This document shows, one piece after another, positions 54,939 through 62,776 of a stretch of 64,000 bases of DNA. Source of the DNA: Microbacterium sp. ProA8 (lineage in GTDB: Bacteria > Actinomycetota > Actinomycetes > Actinomycetales > Microbacteriaceae); contig NZ_CP157000.1 of assembly GCF_039905635.1 (NCBI RefSeq), positions 3,658,001-3,722,000 of the forward strand, read 5' to 3'. The number at the start of each line of letters is the position of its first letter. Positions within the stretch are counted from its first letter, which is position 1. The notes beneath the pieces were generated by a model. The model was not told the DNA's origin. It searched no databases and worked only from the letters and a program-made list of their open reading frames with translations. A program made the position numbers and the translations under genes.

Positions 54939-54975
54939 TTCCGGGTCCGGGCGTACGATGCGCCCGGGCCCGGAA
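54939..54975 (+). terminator. Intercistronic hairpin between binding-protein and permease genes
   Basis: TTCCGGGTCCGGGCG (54939-54953) and CGCCCGGGCCCGGAA (54961-54975) pair over 15 bp with one G-T wobble and a 7-nt loop, 6 nt after the lipoprotein stop. Confidence 0.7.
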
Positions 54976-55007
54976 CACCACTCCATGAATCTGTATCGGA
55001 GAGTCTC

Positions 55008-56003
55008 GTGAGCACCACAGCGACCAGAGTCATCGTGACCGGTGAGAAGTCATCGCGCCGGTCCCTGTTCCGGAAATCCCGGCCGGAGCAGGTGAACCGC
55101 GGCGGTCAGCGGCAGCGTGCCGTGAAGGAGACCCTCGTCGGGTACGGGTTCCTGATCCCGTGGCTGGTGGGATTCTTCGGGCTCACGCTGATCCCGATGG
55201 CGTACTCGCTGTACCTGTCGTTCACGAGCTACAACATCTTCTCGCCGCCGAAGTGGATCGGCCTGGACAACTACGTCCGGATGTTCACCACGGATCCGGC
55301 CTTCATGCAGTCCGCGCAGATCACGCTGATCTACGTGCTCGTCGGCACCCCGATCATGCTCGGCGCCGCGCTCGGTGTGGCGATGCTGCTGAACTACCGC
55401 AGCCACGGCGGCGGATTCTTCCGCTCGGCGTTCTACGCTCCCTCGCTGATCGGCGGATCGGTGAGCGTGGCGATCGTGTGGCGGGCGATGTTCGCGTCCG
55501 ACGGGCCGGTCGACGACGGCCTCTCCGCGATCGGCATCGATCTGGGCGGCTGGGTCGGAAACCCCGCCCTGGTGCTGCCGATGATGATCCTGCTCGCGGT
55601 GTGGATGTTCGGCGCCACGATGGTCATCTTCCTCGCCGGCCTCAAGCAGATCCCGAGGGAACTGTACGAAGCCGCCGAGATGGACGGCGCCGGTGCCTGG
55701 CACCGGTTCCGCGCCGTCACCCTGCCGATGCTCAGCCCGGTGATCTTCTTCAACCTGCTGCTCGGCCTGATCGGCGCGTTCCAGGTCTTCACCGCCGCGT
55801 ACATCATCTCCAACGGCACCGGCGGCCCGGCCGGGATGACGAACTTCATCACCCTGTACCTGTACAAGCGCGGTTTCAGCGACGGCCAGATGGGCTACGC
55901 CGCAGCCATCGCCTGGGTGCTGCTGATCGTCGTCGCGATCATCGCCTTCATCCTCTTCCGCACCCAGCGCAGCTGGGTCCACTACGCCGGAGACAACCGA
56001 TGA
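55008..56003 (+). CDS. MalF-type ABC permease
   Basis: 331 residues. A basic N-terminus (SSRRSLFRKSRPEQ) precedes six helices: YGFLIPWLVGFFGLTLIPMA, the EAA loop RELYEAAEMDGAGAWHRFRA, and PAGMTNFITLYLYKRGFSD near the end. GTG at 55008 (VSTTATRVIVTG) follows GGAGAG by 5 nt; the frame from 54930 would translate the hairpin and is rejected. It overlaps the MalG-type gene by four bases (ATGA), so the two are coupled. Confidence 0.93.
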   Translation: MSTTATRVIVTGEKSSRRSLFRKSRPEQVNRGGQRQRAVKETLVGYGFLIPWLVGFFGLTLIPMAYSLYLSFTSYNIFSPPKWIGLDNYVRMFTTDPAFMQSAQITLIYVLVGTPIMLGAALGVAMLLNYRSHGGGFFRSAFYAPSLIGGSVSVAIVWRAMFASDGPVDDGLSAIGIDLGGWVGNPALVLPMMILLAVWMFGATMVIFLAGLKQIPRELYEAAEMDGAGAWHRFRAVTLPMLSPVIFFNLLLGLIGAFQVFTAAYIISNGTGGPAGMTNFITLYLYKRGFSDGQMGYAAAIAWVLLIVVAIIAFILFRTQRSWVHYAGDNR

Positions 56004-56944
56004 GCACCACATCCTCGTTCGGCGAGAACGCCCTCGTCCTCACCGAGAACCAGGTCGACCCCGACCCGAAGACCTCGACCACCCCGCAGGCTCCGCGCCG
56101 CAGGGTCAAGCGCAAGACGTGGCAGACCGTGATCTGGTTCGTCGTGCTCATCACGATCACCGCGGTCGTGCTCTACCCGCTGGTCTGGCTGCTGTTCTCC
56201 ACGTTCAAGCCCAACAGCGAGTTCGGCTCCAACATGGGCCTGCTCCCCAACGCGCCCACCCTCGACAACTACACGAAGGTGTTCGAGGGCATCGCCGGTG
56301 TCCCGATGTGGCGGTTCTTCCTGAACTCGTTCATCATCGCCGCGGGCTCCGTCATCGGCGTGCTGCTGTCGTCATCGCTGGCCGCCTACGCGTTCGCCCG
56401 CATCCAGTTCAAGGGCCTCAGCATCCTGTTCGCCGCCATGATCGGCACGCTGCTGCTGCCGTTCCACGTCGTGATCATCCCGCAGTACATCATCTTCAAC
56501 AATCTCGACATGGTCGACACGTTCTGGCCGCTGCTGCTGCCGAAGTTCCTCGCCACCGAGGCGTTCTTCGTCTTCCTGCTCGTGCAGTTCATCCGCCAGA
56601 TGCCCCGCGACATGGACGAGGCCGCCCGCATCGACGGTGCCGGCCACGTGCGCATCTTCTGGTCGATCATCCTGCCGCTGATCAAGCCCGCCCTGATCAC
56701 CTGCTCGATCTTCGCGTTCATCTGGGCCTGGAACGACTTCCTCGGACCGCTGCTGTACCTCACCAGCCCCGAGAACTACCCGCTCCCGGTCGCGCTGCGC
56801 CTCTACAACGACCAGACCTCGGTCAGCGACTACGGCGCCACCGTCACCGCCTCCTTCATCGCCCTCATCCCGATCCTGCTCTTCTTCCTCGTGTTCCAGC
56901 GCTTCCTCGTCGACGGCGTCGCCACGCAGGGCCTCAAGGGCTGA
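56000..56944 (+). CDS. MalG-type ABC permease
   Basis: 314 residues: an N-terminal cytoplasmic stretch of about 40, then six helices. Landmarks are WLLFSTFKPNSEFGSNMG, the EAA loop RDMDEAARIDGAGHVRIFWS, FIWAWNDFLGPLLYLTSPE and the C-terminus DGVATQGLKG, all typical of CUT1 second permeases. It works with the MalF-type protein. Followed after 68 nt by YesL. No ATPase follows, so a shared MsiK-like ATPase elsewhere must power it (inference). Confidence 0.94.
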   Translation: MSTTSSFGENALVLTENQVDPDPKTSTTPQAPRRRVKRKTWQTVIWFVVLITITAVVLYPLVWLLFSTFKPNSEFGSNMGLLPNAPTLDNYTKVFEGIAGVPMWRFFLNSFIIAAGSVIGVLLSSSLAAYAFARIQFKGLSILFAAMIGTLLLPFHVVIIPQYIIFNNLDMVDTFWPLLLPKFLATEAFFVFLLVQFIRQMPRDMDEAARIDGAGHVRIFWSIILPLIKPALITCSIFAFIWAWNDFLGPLLYLTSPENYPLPVALRLYNDQTSVSDYGATVTASFIALIPILLFFLVFQRFLVDGVATQGLKG

Positions 56945-57012
56945 GCCGGGCCTCGCACGACCCCCAAGCACCACGCACCACGCACCACGCACGAGAAGGG
57001 ATGCCGCAGCTC

Positions 57013-57660
57013 ATGGACCGCAAGACACTCCGCGCCGCACGCCGGGCCGACGCATCCGGCAGCGGGCCCACGCTCGAAGAGCGCGACCCGGTCCGCTACC
57101 CGGGTGCGAAAGGGGCGTTCGCGCTGTTCGGCGAGGTGCTGCTCACCGGCCTGCTCGTCACGGTCGCTGGTCTGCTCGTCGTGACCCTGCCCGCGGCACT
57201 GGCCGCCGGCATCCGTCATCTGCGTCGCTATGCCGGCGCGGAGCAGTCGCACGTCCGCACGTTCTGGCAGGACTGGCGCAGGGCGCTGCCCGGCGGGGTC
57301 GTGGTGGGGATCGTCGCCGTGGCGCTCGCCGTGCTGCTGCTGCTCGACATCGACCTCGCGAACTCCGGCGCACTCCCCGGCGGCCCCCTCATCGCCGTGA
57401 TCGGCTGGGCCGGACTGCTGATCGCGGCGGTCGCGGTGCTGCTGGCAGCGGGAGCCTGGACCCCCGAACGCGGCTGGCGACCGGCGGTCCGCGGCATCCC
57501 GTCGTCGATCGCGCGCGACCCGATCGGCGCCGCGTATCTCGCGGCCGCGGCGGTGCTGGTCGTCGTCATGACCTGGATGCTCGCCCCGCTCGTCGTCGCG
57601 GGACTGGGCTGCGCGGCCTTCGCCGTGATGGCGGTCCCCGCCCGGCGCGGCCGCCGCTGA
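57013..57660 (+). CDS. YesL (DUF624)-like membrane protein, third copy
   Basis: 215 residues, five helices, with an Arg/Asp-rich cytoplasmic N-terminus of about 35 residues. AFALFGEVLLTGLLVTVAGL, PAALAAGIRHLRRYAGAEQS and a cytoplasmic TFWQDWRRALPG loop fit a divergent YesL/DUF624 protein. ATG at 57013 is favoured because GAGAAGGGA lies at the right distance; ATG at 57001 would have none. It lies between the permease genes and a GH42 gene in one + strand operon. Confidence 0.75.
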   Translation: MDRKTLRAARRADASGSGPTLEERDPVRYPGAKGAFALFGEVLLTGLLVTVAGLLVVTLPAALAAGIRHLRRYAGAEQSHVRTFWQDWRRALPGGVVVGIVAVALAVLLLLDIDLANSGALPGGPLIAVIGWAGLLIAAVAVLLAAGAWTPERGWRPAVRGIPSSIARDPIGAAYLAAAAVLVVVMTWMLAPLVVAGLGCAAFAVMAVPARRGRR

Positions 57661-57710
57661 TCCACGCCCACCTCTCCCCCTCTCCCCCAAGCCAGAAGAA
57701 GGAGCTCGAC

Positions 57711-59837
57711 GTGCTGTACGGCGCCGACTACAACCCCGACCAGTGGCCGGAGGAGGTGTGGGACGAGGACGTCCGCCTCATGCAGGAGGCCGGCGTCAAC
57801 ATCGTGAGCCTCGGCATCTTCGCCTGGTCTCGCATCCAGCCGTCCGAGGACGTGTGGGACTTCGCCTGGCTCGACACCGTCATCGGCAAGCTGCACGCGG
57901 GCGGCATCTCCGTCAACCTCGCGACCGCGACGGCCTCTCCCCCGCCGTGGGTGAGTGCGACGTACCCCGAGACACTCCCCGCCGACGAGTCGGGCGCCTC
58001 CTACTGGCCCGGCAGCCGCCAGCACTTCGCGCCGTCGTCGCCGACCTACCGGCGCCTGGCCGGCGAGCTGGTGCGCCGGCTCGCCGAGCGCTACGTGCAC
58101 CACCCCGCCGTGGTGATGTGGCACGTCGGCAACGAGTTCGGCTGCCACCTCTGGATGGACTTCTCGGATGCCGCGCGCGACGCGTACCGCGGATGGCTCG
58201 TGAAGCGGTACGCCACGATCGACGCGCTGAACGACGCGTGGGGCACGAGCTTCTGGTCGCAGCGCTACGGCGGCTTCGACGAGATCTTCCCGCCGCGCCT
58301 CGCCCCGTACAGCCACAACCCGTCGTCGATGCTCGACTGGCGCCGCTTCACGAGCGACATGCTGCTCGAGTGCTACCTGATGGAGCGCGAGATCCTCCTG
58401 GCGGCCGGCGCGACGCAGCCGATCACGACGAACTTCATGGGTCCGTTCAAGCCCGCCGACTACCGCAAGTGGGCGCCGCACATGGACGTCATCGCCGACG
58501 ACTGCTACCCCGATCCGGCGAACCCGCATCGGGTGCGCGACGCCGCGTTCCAGCGGGATCTGATCCGCTCGCTCAAGCCCGGCGTGCCGTGGCAGCTCTG
58601 GGAGCAGGCGACGGATGCCGTCAACTGGCGTCCCGCGAACGCCGGCAAGCAGCCGGGGGCGCTGATGGCCGAGACCGCGCAGTCCGTGGCGCGGGGCGCC
58701 GACGGCATCATGTTCTTCCAGTGGCGGCAGTCCCGCGCGGGGAGCGAGAAGTTCCACTCGGCGATGCTTCCGCATGCGGGCACCGAGACCCGGACGTGGA
58801 ACGCGGTCACCGACCTCGGCGCGCGCCTGGGTGCTCTCCCCGAGCTTCCGGCACCGGGCCGCGACGCGCAGGTCGCCCTGGTGTTCGACTGGGAGAACTG
58901 GTGGGCGGTCGAGGAGCGCGACCACCCGACGCAGATCGACTACCTCGCGCTGATCCTGGAGTGGTACGGCGCGTTCCACGCACGCAACATCCAGGTCGAC
59001 ATCGTAGGTCCCGAAGAGGTCGACCGCGCCTACGACCTGGTCGTCGCACCGGCCCTCTACCTGCTGCGCGATGAGGGCGCCGCGGCGCTGACCCGGTTCG
59101 TCGAGGACGGCGGCACGCTGCTCACCGGACCCTTCACCGACATCGTCGACGCCCACGACCAGTTCCGCGACGGCGGGTTCCTGACCCAGCTCGGCCCCGT
59201 GCTGGGTCTGCGCTTCGAGGACTTCGGCGCGCTCGCCGGCGCTGCGGCGAGCGCGAGCGGCGTGGGCGCCCTCCAGGCCGAGACCGCTGCCGTATCGGGC
59301 CCTGCCCGTGCCGTCGCCGGTGCTGAGGCGACGTTCCGGCTCGGGGGCACGGCGCAGTCCGGCCGACTCGTCGCGGAGTCCGTGCACGCGACCGACGCCT
59401 CGGTCGTGGCCGCGTTCGACTCGGGGCTGCAGGCCGGCGCGCCGGCACTGACGCGCCACCGGTTCGGCGCCGGTGAGGCCTGGTACGTCGCGACCCAGCC
59501 CGTCGGCAGCACGCCTTCGGCCGCCGCGCGGGGTTCGGACGCGCTCGACGCCGTCGTCGCTGCCGTGGTCGAGGCATCCGGTGTCCGGCCCGTCGTCGAG
59601 GGCCTGCCCGCCGGCGTCGAGGCCGCTCGCCGCGGCGACCTCGTCACGCTCATCAACCACGGTGACGCCCACGTCGAGATCGCGATCGCGTGCACGGATG
59701 CCGAGACCGGCCGCGCCGTCGAGCGCGTGGCGCTCGACGCACAGGGCGTCGCGTTCCTGATCGCACCCGCCGTCCCATCCCGCCTCGCCACACCCGCCGT
59801 CGAACCTTCGGCGCGCGAGTCCGTGCCGAGCTTCTGA
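57711..59837 (+). CDS. GH42 beta-galactosidase, second copy
   Basis: 708 residues. Barrel: LYGADYNPDQWPEEVWDED, acid/base E142 in MWHVGNEFG, nucleophile E298 in PWQLWEQATDAV. The trimerisation domain (VDIVGPEEVDRAYDLVVAP, TLLTGPFTDIVD) and C-terminal domain follow. The C-terminus has an extra Gly/Ala-rich segment (LAGAAASASGVGALQ). No signal peptide. It is only moderately similar to the copy at 29703, so the two probably act on different galactosides. GTG at 57711 follows AAGAAGGAG. It sits between yesL and the second binding-protein gene. Confidence 0.93.
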   Translation: MLYGADYNPDQWPEEVWDEDVRLMQEAGVNIVSLGIFAWSRIQPSEDVWDFAWLDTVIGKLHAGGISVNLATATASPPPWVSATYPETLPADESGASYWPGSRQHFAPSSPTYRRLAGELVRRLAERYVHHPAVVMWHVGNEFGCHLWMDFSDAARDAYRGWLVKRYATIDALNDAWGTSFWSQRYGGFDEIFPPRLAPYSHNPSSMLDWRRFTSDMLLECYLMEREILLAAGATQPITTNFMGPFKPADYRKWAPHMDVIADDCYPDPANPHRVRDAAFQRDLIRSLKPGVPWQLWEQATDAVNWRPANAGKQPGALMAETAQSVARGADGIMFFQWRQSRAGSEKFHSAMLPHAGTETRTWNAVTDLGARLGALPELPAPGRDAQVALVFDWENWWAVEERDHPTQIDYLALILEWYGAFHARNIQVDIVGPEEVDRAYDLVVAPALYLLRDEGAAALTRFVEDGGTLLTGPFTDIVDAHDQFRDGGFLTQLGPVLGLRFEDFGALAGAAASASGVGALQAETAAVSGPARAVAGAEATFRLGGTAQSGRLVAESVHATDASVVAAFDSGLQAGAPALTRHRFGAGEAWYVATQPVGSTPSAAARGSDALDAVVAAVVEASGVRPVVEGLPAGVEAARRGDLVTLINHGDAHVEIAIACTDAETGRAVERVALDAQGVAFLIAPAVPSRLATPAVEPSARESVPSF

Positions 59838-59871
59838 CCTCCCCCACTGCCCTTCGAGACTGGAGACATCC

Positions 59872-61155
59872 ATGCCCGCACCCCGTCTGCTCGCCGCAGC
59901 CGCCCTGACCGCGAGCGCCGCGCTCGTCCTCGCCGGCTGCGCCGGCGGCGCGTCGTCCGACGACACCGCCGCGTTCGACCCCGACAAGGAGGTCACGCTC
60001 GACTTCGCGTTCTGGGGCAACGACGACCGCGCGACCCGTTACGACGACCTGATCGCGGCGTTCAACGAGGAGTACCCGAACATCACGATCAACACCTCGT
60101 TCACCGACTTCCCGAGCTTCTGGGAGAAGCGGCAGACCGAAGCTGCGGGCGGCGGGCTCCCCGACGTCTTCCAGTTCTCCGACAGCTACCTGCGCCAGTA
60201 CGGCGAGTCGGGCAACCTGCTCGACCTCGCCGAGGTGTCGGACTACATCGACACGACCACGTTCGAGGAGTCGCTCCTCGGCACCGGCGCGCTCGACGGC
60301 GTGCAGTACTCGCTCCCCACCGGCTACAGCCTGTGGGCGAACTTCGTCAACGACGACCTCGTCGCCCAGGCGGGTGTCGAGGCGCCCGAAGCCGGCACGA
60401 GCTTCGCCGACTTCGACGAGTGGATGGCCTCGGTCACCGACGCCACCGGCGGCACCGTGTACGGCGGCACCGACTACACCCAGCGCATCCAGGTGTTCGA
60501 ACTGGTGCTCCGCGCCGACGGCGGCAACCTCTACACCGATGAGGGCGAGCTCGGCTTCACCGAGGACGACCTCCGCGAGTTCTGGGAGTCCGGCGCCGAG
60601 ATCCGCGACGGCGTCACCGTGCCGCAGCAGAAGCTCGAGGAGCTCTCGCCCAAGTCGGGGTTCGGCGCCGCGATCACCGCGAGCGAGATGAGCTGGAGCA
60701 ACTTCCTGGGCGGCTACCTCGCCGACTCGGGCTCATCGTCGATCTCGATCGTCGCTCCTCCCACCGCGAAGGAGGGCGCGAAGGACCTCTACCGCCAGGC
60801 CGGCCTCCAGGTCGCGATCGCGAAGAACACCGAGCACCCCGAGGCCGCCGCCCTGTTCCTCGACTTCGTCGTGAACAGCCCCGAGGCCGGCGAGATCTTC
60901 GGCACCACCCTCGGGTTCCCGGCCTCGTCGTCGAAGCTCGAGGGCGCGACGCTGGAAGGCCCCGACAAGCAGGTGGCCGACTACATCGAGTCGGCGGCCG
61001 ACCGCATCGGCGACGCCCCGCCGGTCCCGGTCGTCGGCTACGGCTCGCTCGAGCAGACCTTCTGGGACCTCGGCAAGTCGATCGGCCTGGGCGCCCTCTC
61101 GGTCGACGACGCCGTGACCCAGTTCTTCGCCGAGGCCGACGCCATCCTCGGCTGA
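59872..61155 (+). CDS. Second sugar-binding lipoprotein, paralogue of the 53632 gene
   Basis: 427 residues. Signal with lipobox LAGC (Cys21). The fold repeats the 53632 product block for block: VTLDFAFWGNDDRATRYDDL, FNEEYPNITINTSFTDF, WEKRQTEAAGGGLPDVFQFS, GDAPPVPVVGYGSLEQ. It has no permease genes of its own, so it probably uses those at 55008-56944 with a different ligand preference. Start ATG at 59872 follows GGAG. A 17-bp perfect hairpin follows the gene. Confidence 0.92.
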   Translation: MPAPRLLAAAALTASAALVLAGCAGGASSDDTAAFDPDKEVTLDFAFWGNDDRATRYDDLIAAFNEEYPNITINTSFTDFPSFWEKRQTEAAGGGLPDVFQFSDSYLRQYGESGNLLDLAEVSDYIDTTTFEESLLGTGALDGVQYSLPTGYSLWANFVNDDLVAQAGVEAPEAGTSFADFDEWMASVTDATGGTVYGGTDYTQRIQVFELVLRADGGNLYTDEGELGFTEDDLREFWESGAEIRDGVTVPQQKLEELSPKSGFGAAITASEMSWSNFLGGYLADSGSSSISIVAPPTAKEGAKDLYRQAGLQVAIAKNTEHPEAAALFLDFVVNSPEAGEIFGTTLGFPASSSKLEGATLEGPDKQVADYIESAADRIGDAPPVPVVGYGSLEQTFWDLGKSIGLGALSVDDAVTQFFAEADAILG

Positions 61156-61190
61156 GCCTGAGCCCAGCGCTGATCGCTCCGCAAGCGACG

Positions 61191-61228
61191 ACGGATGCCG
61201 CGGCACGGCCTCGTGCCGCGGCATCCGT
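61191..61228 (+). terminator. Hairpin after the second lipoprotein gene
   Basis: ACGGATGCCGCGGCACG (61191-61207) and CGTGCCGCGGCATCCGT (61212-61228) form a perfect 17-bp stem with loop GCCT, 35 nt after the stop. Terminator or, since GH51 follows closely, an attenuator between the two genes. Confidence 0.75.
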
Positions 61229-61255
61229 GTCTCCCACCATCCCGAGAGGATCCCT

Positions 61256-62776
61256 GTGACCGACGCCTCCGCCCGCCTCGACCCGCACTACGAGATCGCC
61301 GGCATCGACCGCCGCCTGTTCGGCGGGTTCGTCGAGCATCTCGGCCGTCACATCTACGACGGCATCTTCGAGCCCGGGCATCCGTCGGCCGACGACGAGG
61401 GCTTCCGCACCGACGTGATCGACCTCGTGAAGGAGCTCGGCGTCTCGACCATCCGCTACCCCGGCGGCAACTTCGTCTCGGGCTACCGCTGGGAGGACGG
61501 CATCGGGCCGAAGGCCGAGCGCCCGCGCCGGCTGGACCTCGCGTGGCACTCGACCGAGACGAACGAGGTCGGGCTCCACGAGTTCCAGGCGTGGCTCGAC
61601 CGGGTCGGGAGCGACCTGATGCTCGCCGTGAACCTCGGCACGCGGGGAACGCAGGAGGCGCTCGACCTGCTCGAGTACGCCAACGCCGACGCGCAGACCG
61701 CGTGGACCGACCGGCGTGCGGCGAACGGACGCGAGACGCCGTTCGGCGTGAAGATGTGGTGCCTGGGGAACGAGATGGACGGACCGTGGCAGCTCGGTCA
61801 CCGCAACGCCGATGACTACGGCAAGCTGGCGTCGCAGACGGCGAAGGGCATGCGGATGCTCGACCCCGCCGTCGAGCTCGTCGTGTGCGGCTCGTCGGCG
61901 CGGGCGATGCCCACCTTCGGCTCGTGGGAGCGCACCGTGCTCGAGCACACCTTCGACGACGTCGACTTCATCTCGTGCCACTCCTATTACCAGGAGCACG
62001 ACGGCGACGCGCAGGAGTTCCTCGCGTCGGGCGTCGACATGGCCAAGTTCATCGAGGCGGTGGTCGCGATCGCCGACACGGTCGCCGCCACGAAGAAGAG
62101 CGAGAAGCGCATCATGATCTCGTTCGACGAGTGGAACATCTGGTACCTGCACGACGACGAGGGCGGCCAGAACGACAAGCCCGAGGAGAAGGGCTGGCCG
62201 GTCGCACCGCGCCTGCTGGAGGACCGGTACAGCGCGCTCGACGCCGTCGTCTTCGGCGACCTCATGATCACGCTGCTGCAGCACGCCGACCGCGTGCGCT
62301 CGGCGTCGCTGGCCCAGCTCGTCAACGTGATCGCGCCGATCATGACGGAGCCGGGCGGACCCGCGTGGCGTCAGACGACGTTCTTCCCCTTCTCGATCAC
62401 GTCGCGCCTCGCACAGGGGCGCGCGCTGCGCGTGCCGGTCGCCTCGAGCACGTTCGCGAGCGAGAAGCTCGGCGAGGTGGCCACCCTGAACGCCGTCGCG
62501 ACCATCGACGACGACGGCGTGTCGCTCTTCGTGGTGAACCGTTCGACGACGGATGCCGCGGACCTACGTGTCGACCTCGCTCCGCTGGTGCGGGACCTCG
62601 GGCGTGACGTCGCCGTCGTCGAGTCGCACCTGCTGCACGAGGACGACGTGTACGCGGCCAACACCCTCGACGATCCGGAGCGTGTCGGCGTGCGCGGCGC
62701 CGAGGCATCCGTCGACGGCGAATCGCTCTCGGTGTACCTGCCCGCCGTGTCGTGGGCGGCGGTGCGGCTCGCATGA
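61256..62776 (+). CDS. abfA: GH51 alpha-L-arabinofuranosidase
   Basis: 506 residues. The N-terminal barrel contains GGFVEHLGRHIYDGIFEPG, IRYPGGNFVSGYRWEDGIGP, acid/base E173 in WCLGNEMDGPWQ and nucleophile E292 in ISFDEWNIWYL. A C-terminal beta-sandwich with LVNVIAPIMTE and LFVVNRSTTDAADLRV completes it. The enzyme releases terminal alpha-L-arabinofuranose from arabinan or arabinogalactan fragments. No signal peptide. GTG at 61256 has GAGAGGAT upstream. Its stop overlaps the GH35 start (ATGA), so the two are coupled. Confidence 0.95.
   Translation: MTDASARLDPHYEIAGIDRRLFGGFVEHLGRHIYDGIFEPGHPSADDEGFRTDVIDLVKELGVSTIRYPGGNFVSGYRWEDGIGPKAERPRRLDLAWHSTETNEVGLHEFQAWLDRVGSDLMLAVNLGTRGTQEALDLLEYANADAQTAWTDRRAANGRETPFGVKMWCLGNEMDGPWQLGHRNADDYGKLASQTAKGMRMLDPAVELVVCGSSARAMPTFGSWERTVLEHTFDDVDFISCHSYYQEHDGDAQEFLASGVDMAKFIEAVVAIADTVAATKKSEKRIMISFDEWNIWYLHDDEGGQNDKPEEKGWPVAPRLLEDRYSALDAVVFGDLMITLLQHADRVRSASLAQLVNVIAPIMTEPGGPAWRQTTFFPFSITSRLAQGRALRVPVASSTFASEKLGEVATLNAVATIDDDGVSLFVVNRSTTDAADLRVDLAPLVRDLGRDVAVVESHLLHEDDVYAANTLDDPERVGVRGAEASVDGESLSVYLPAVSWAAVRLA

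Noticed and set aside
54930..55007. A longer MalF-type protein starting at 54930
   Set aside because: That start would translate through the 15-bp hairpin and has no ribosome site; GTG 55008 has GGAGAG.
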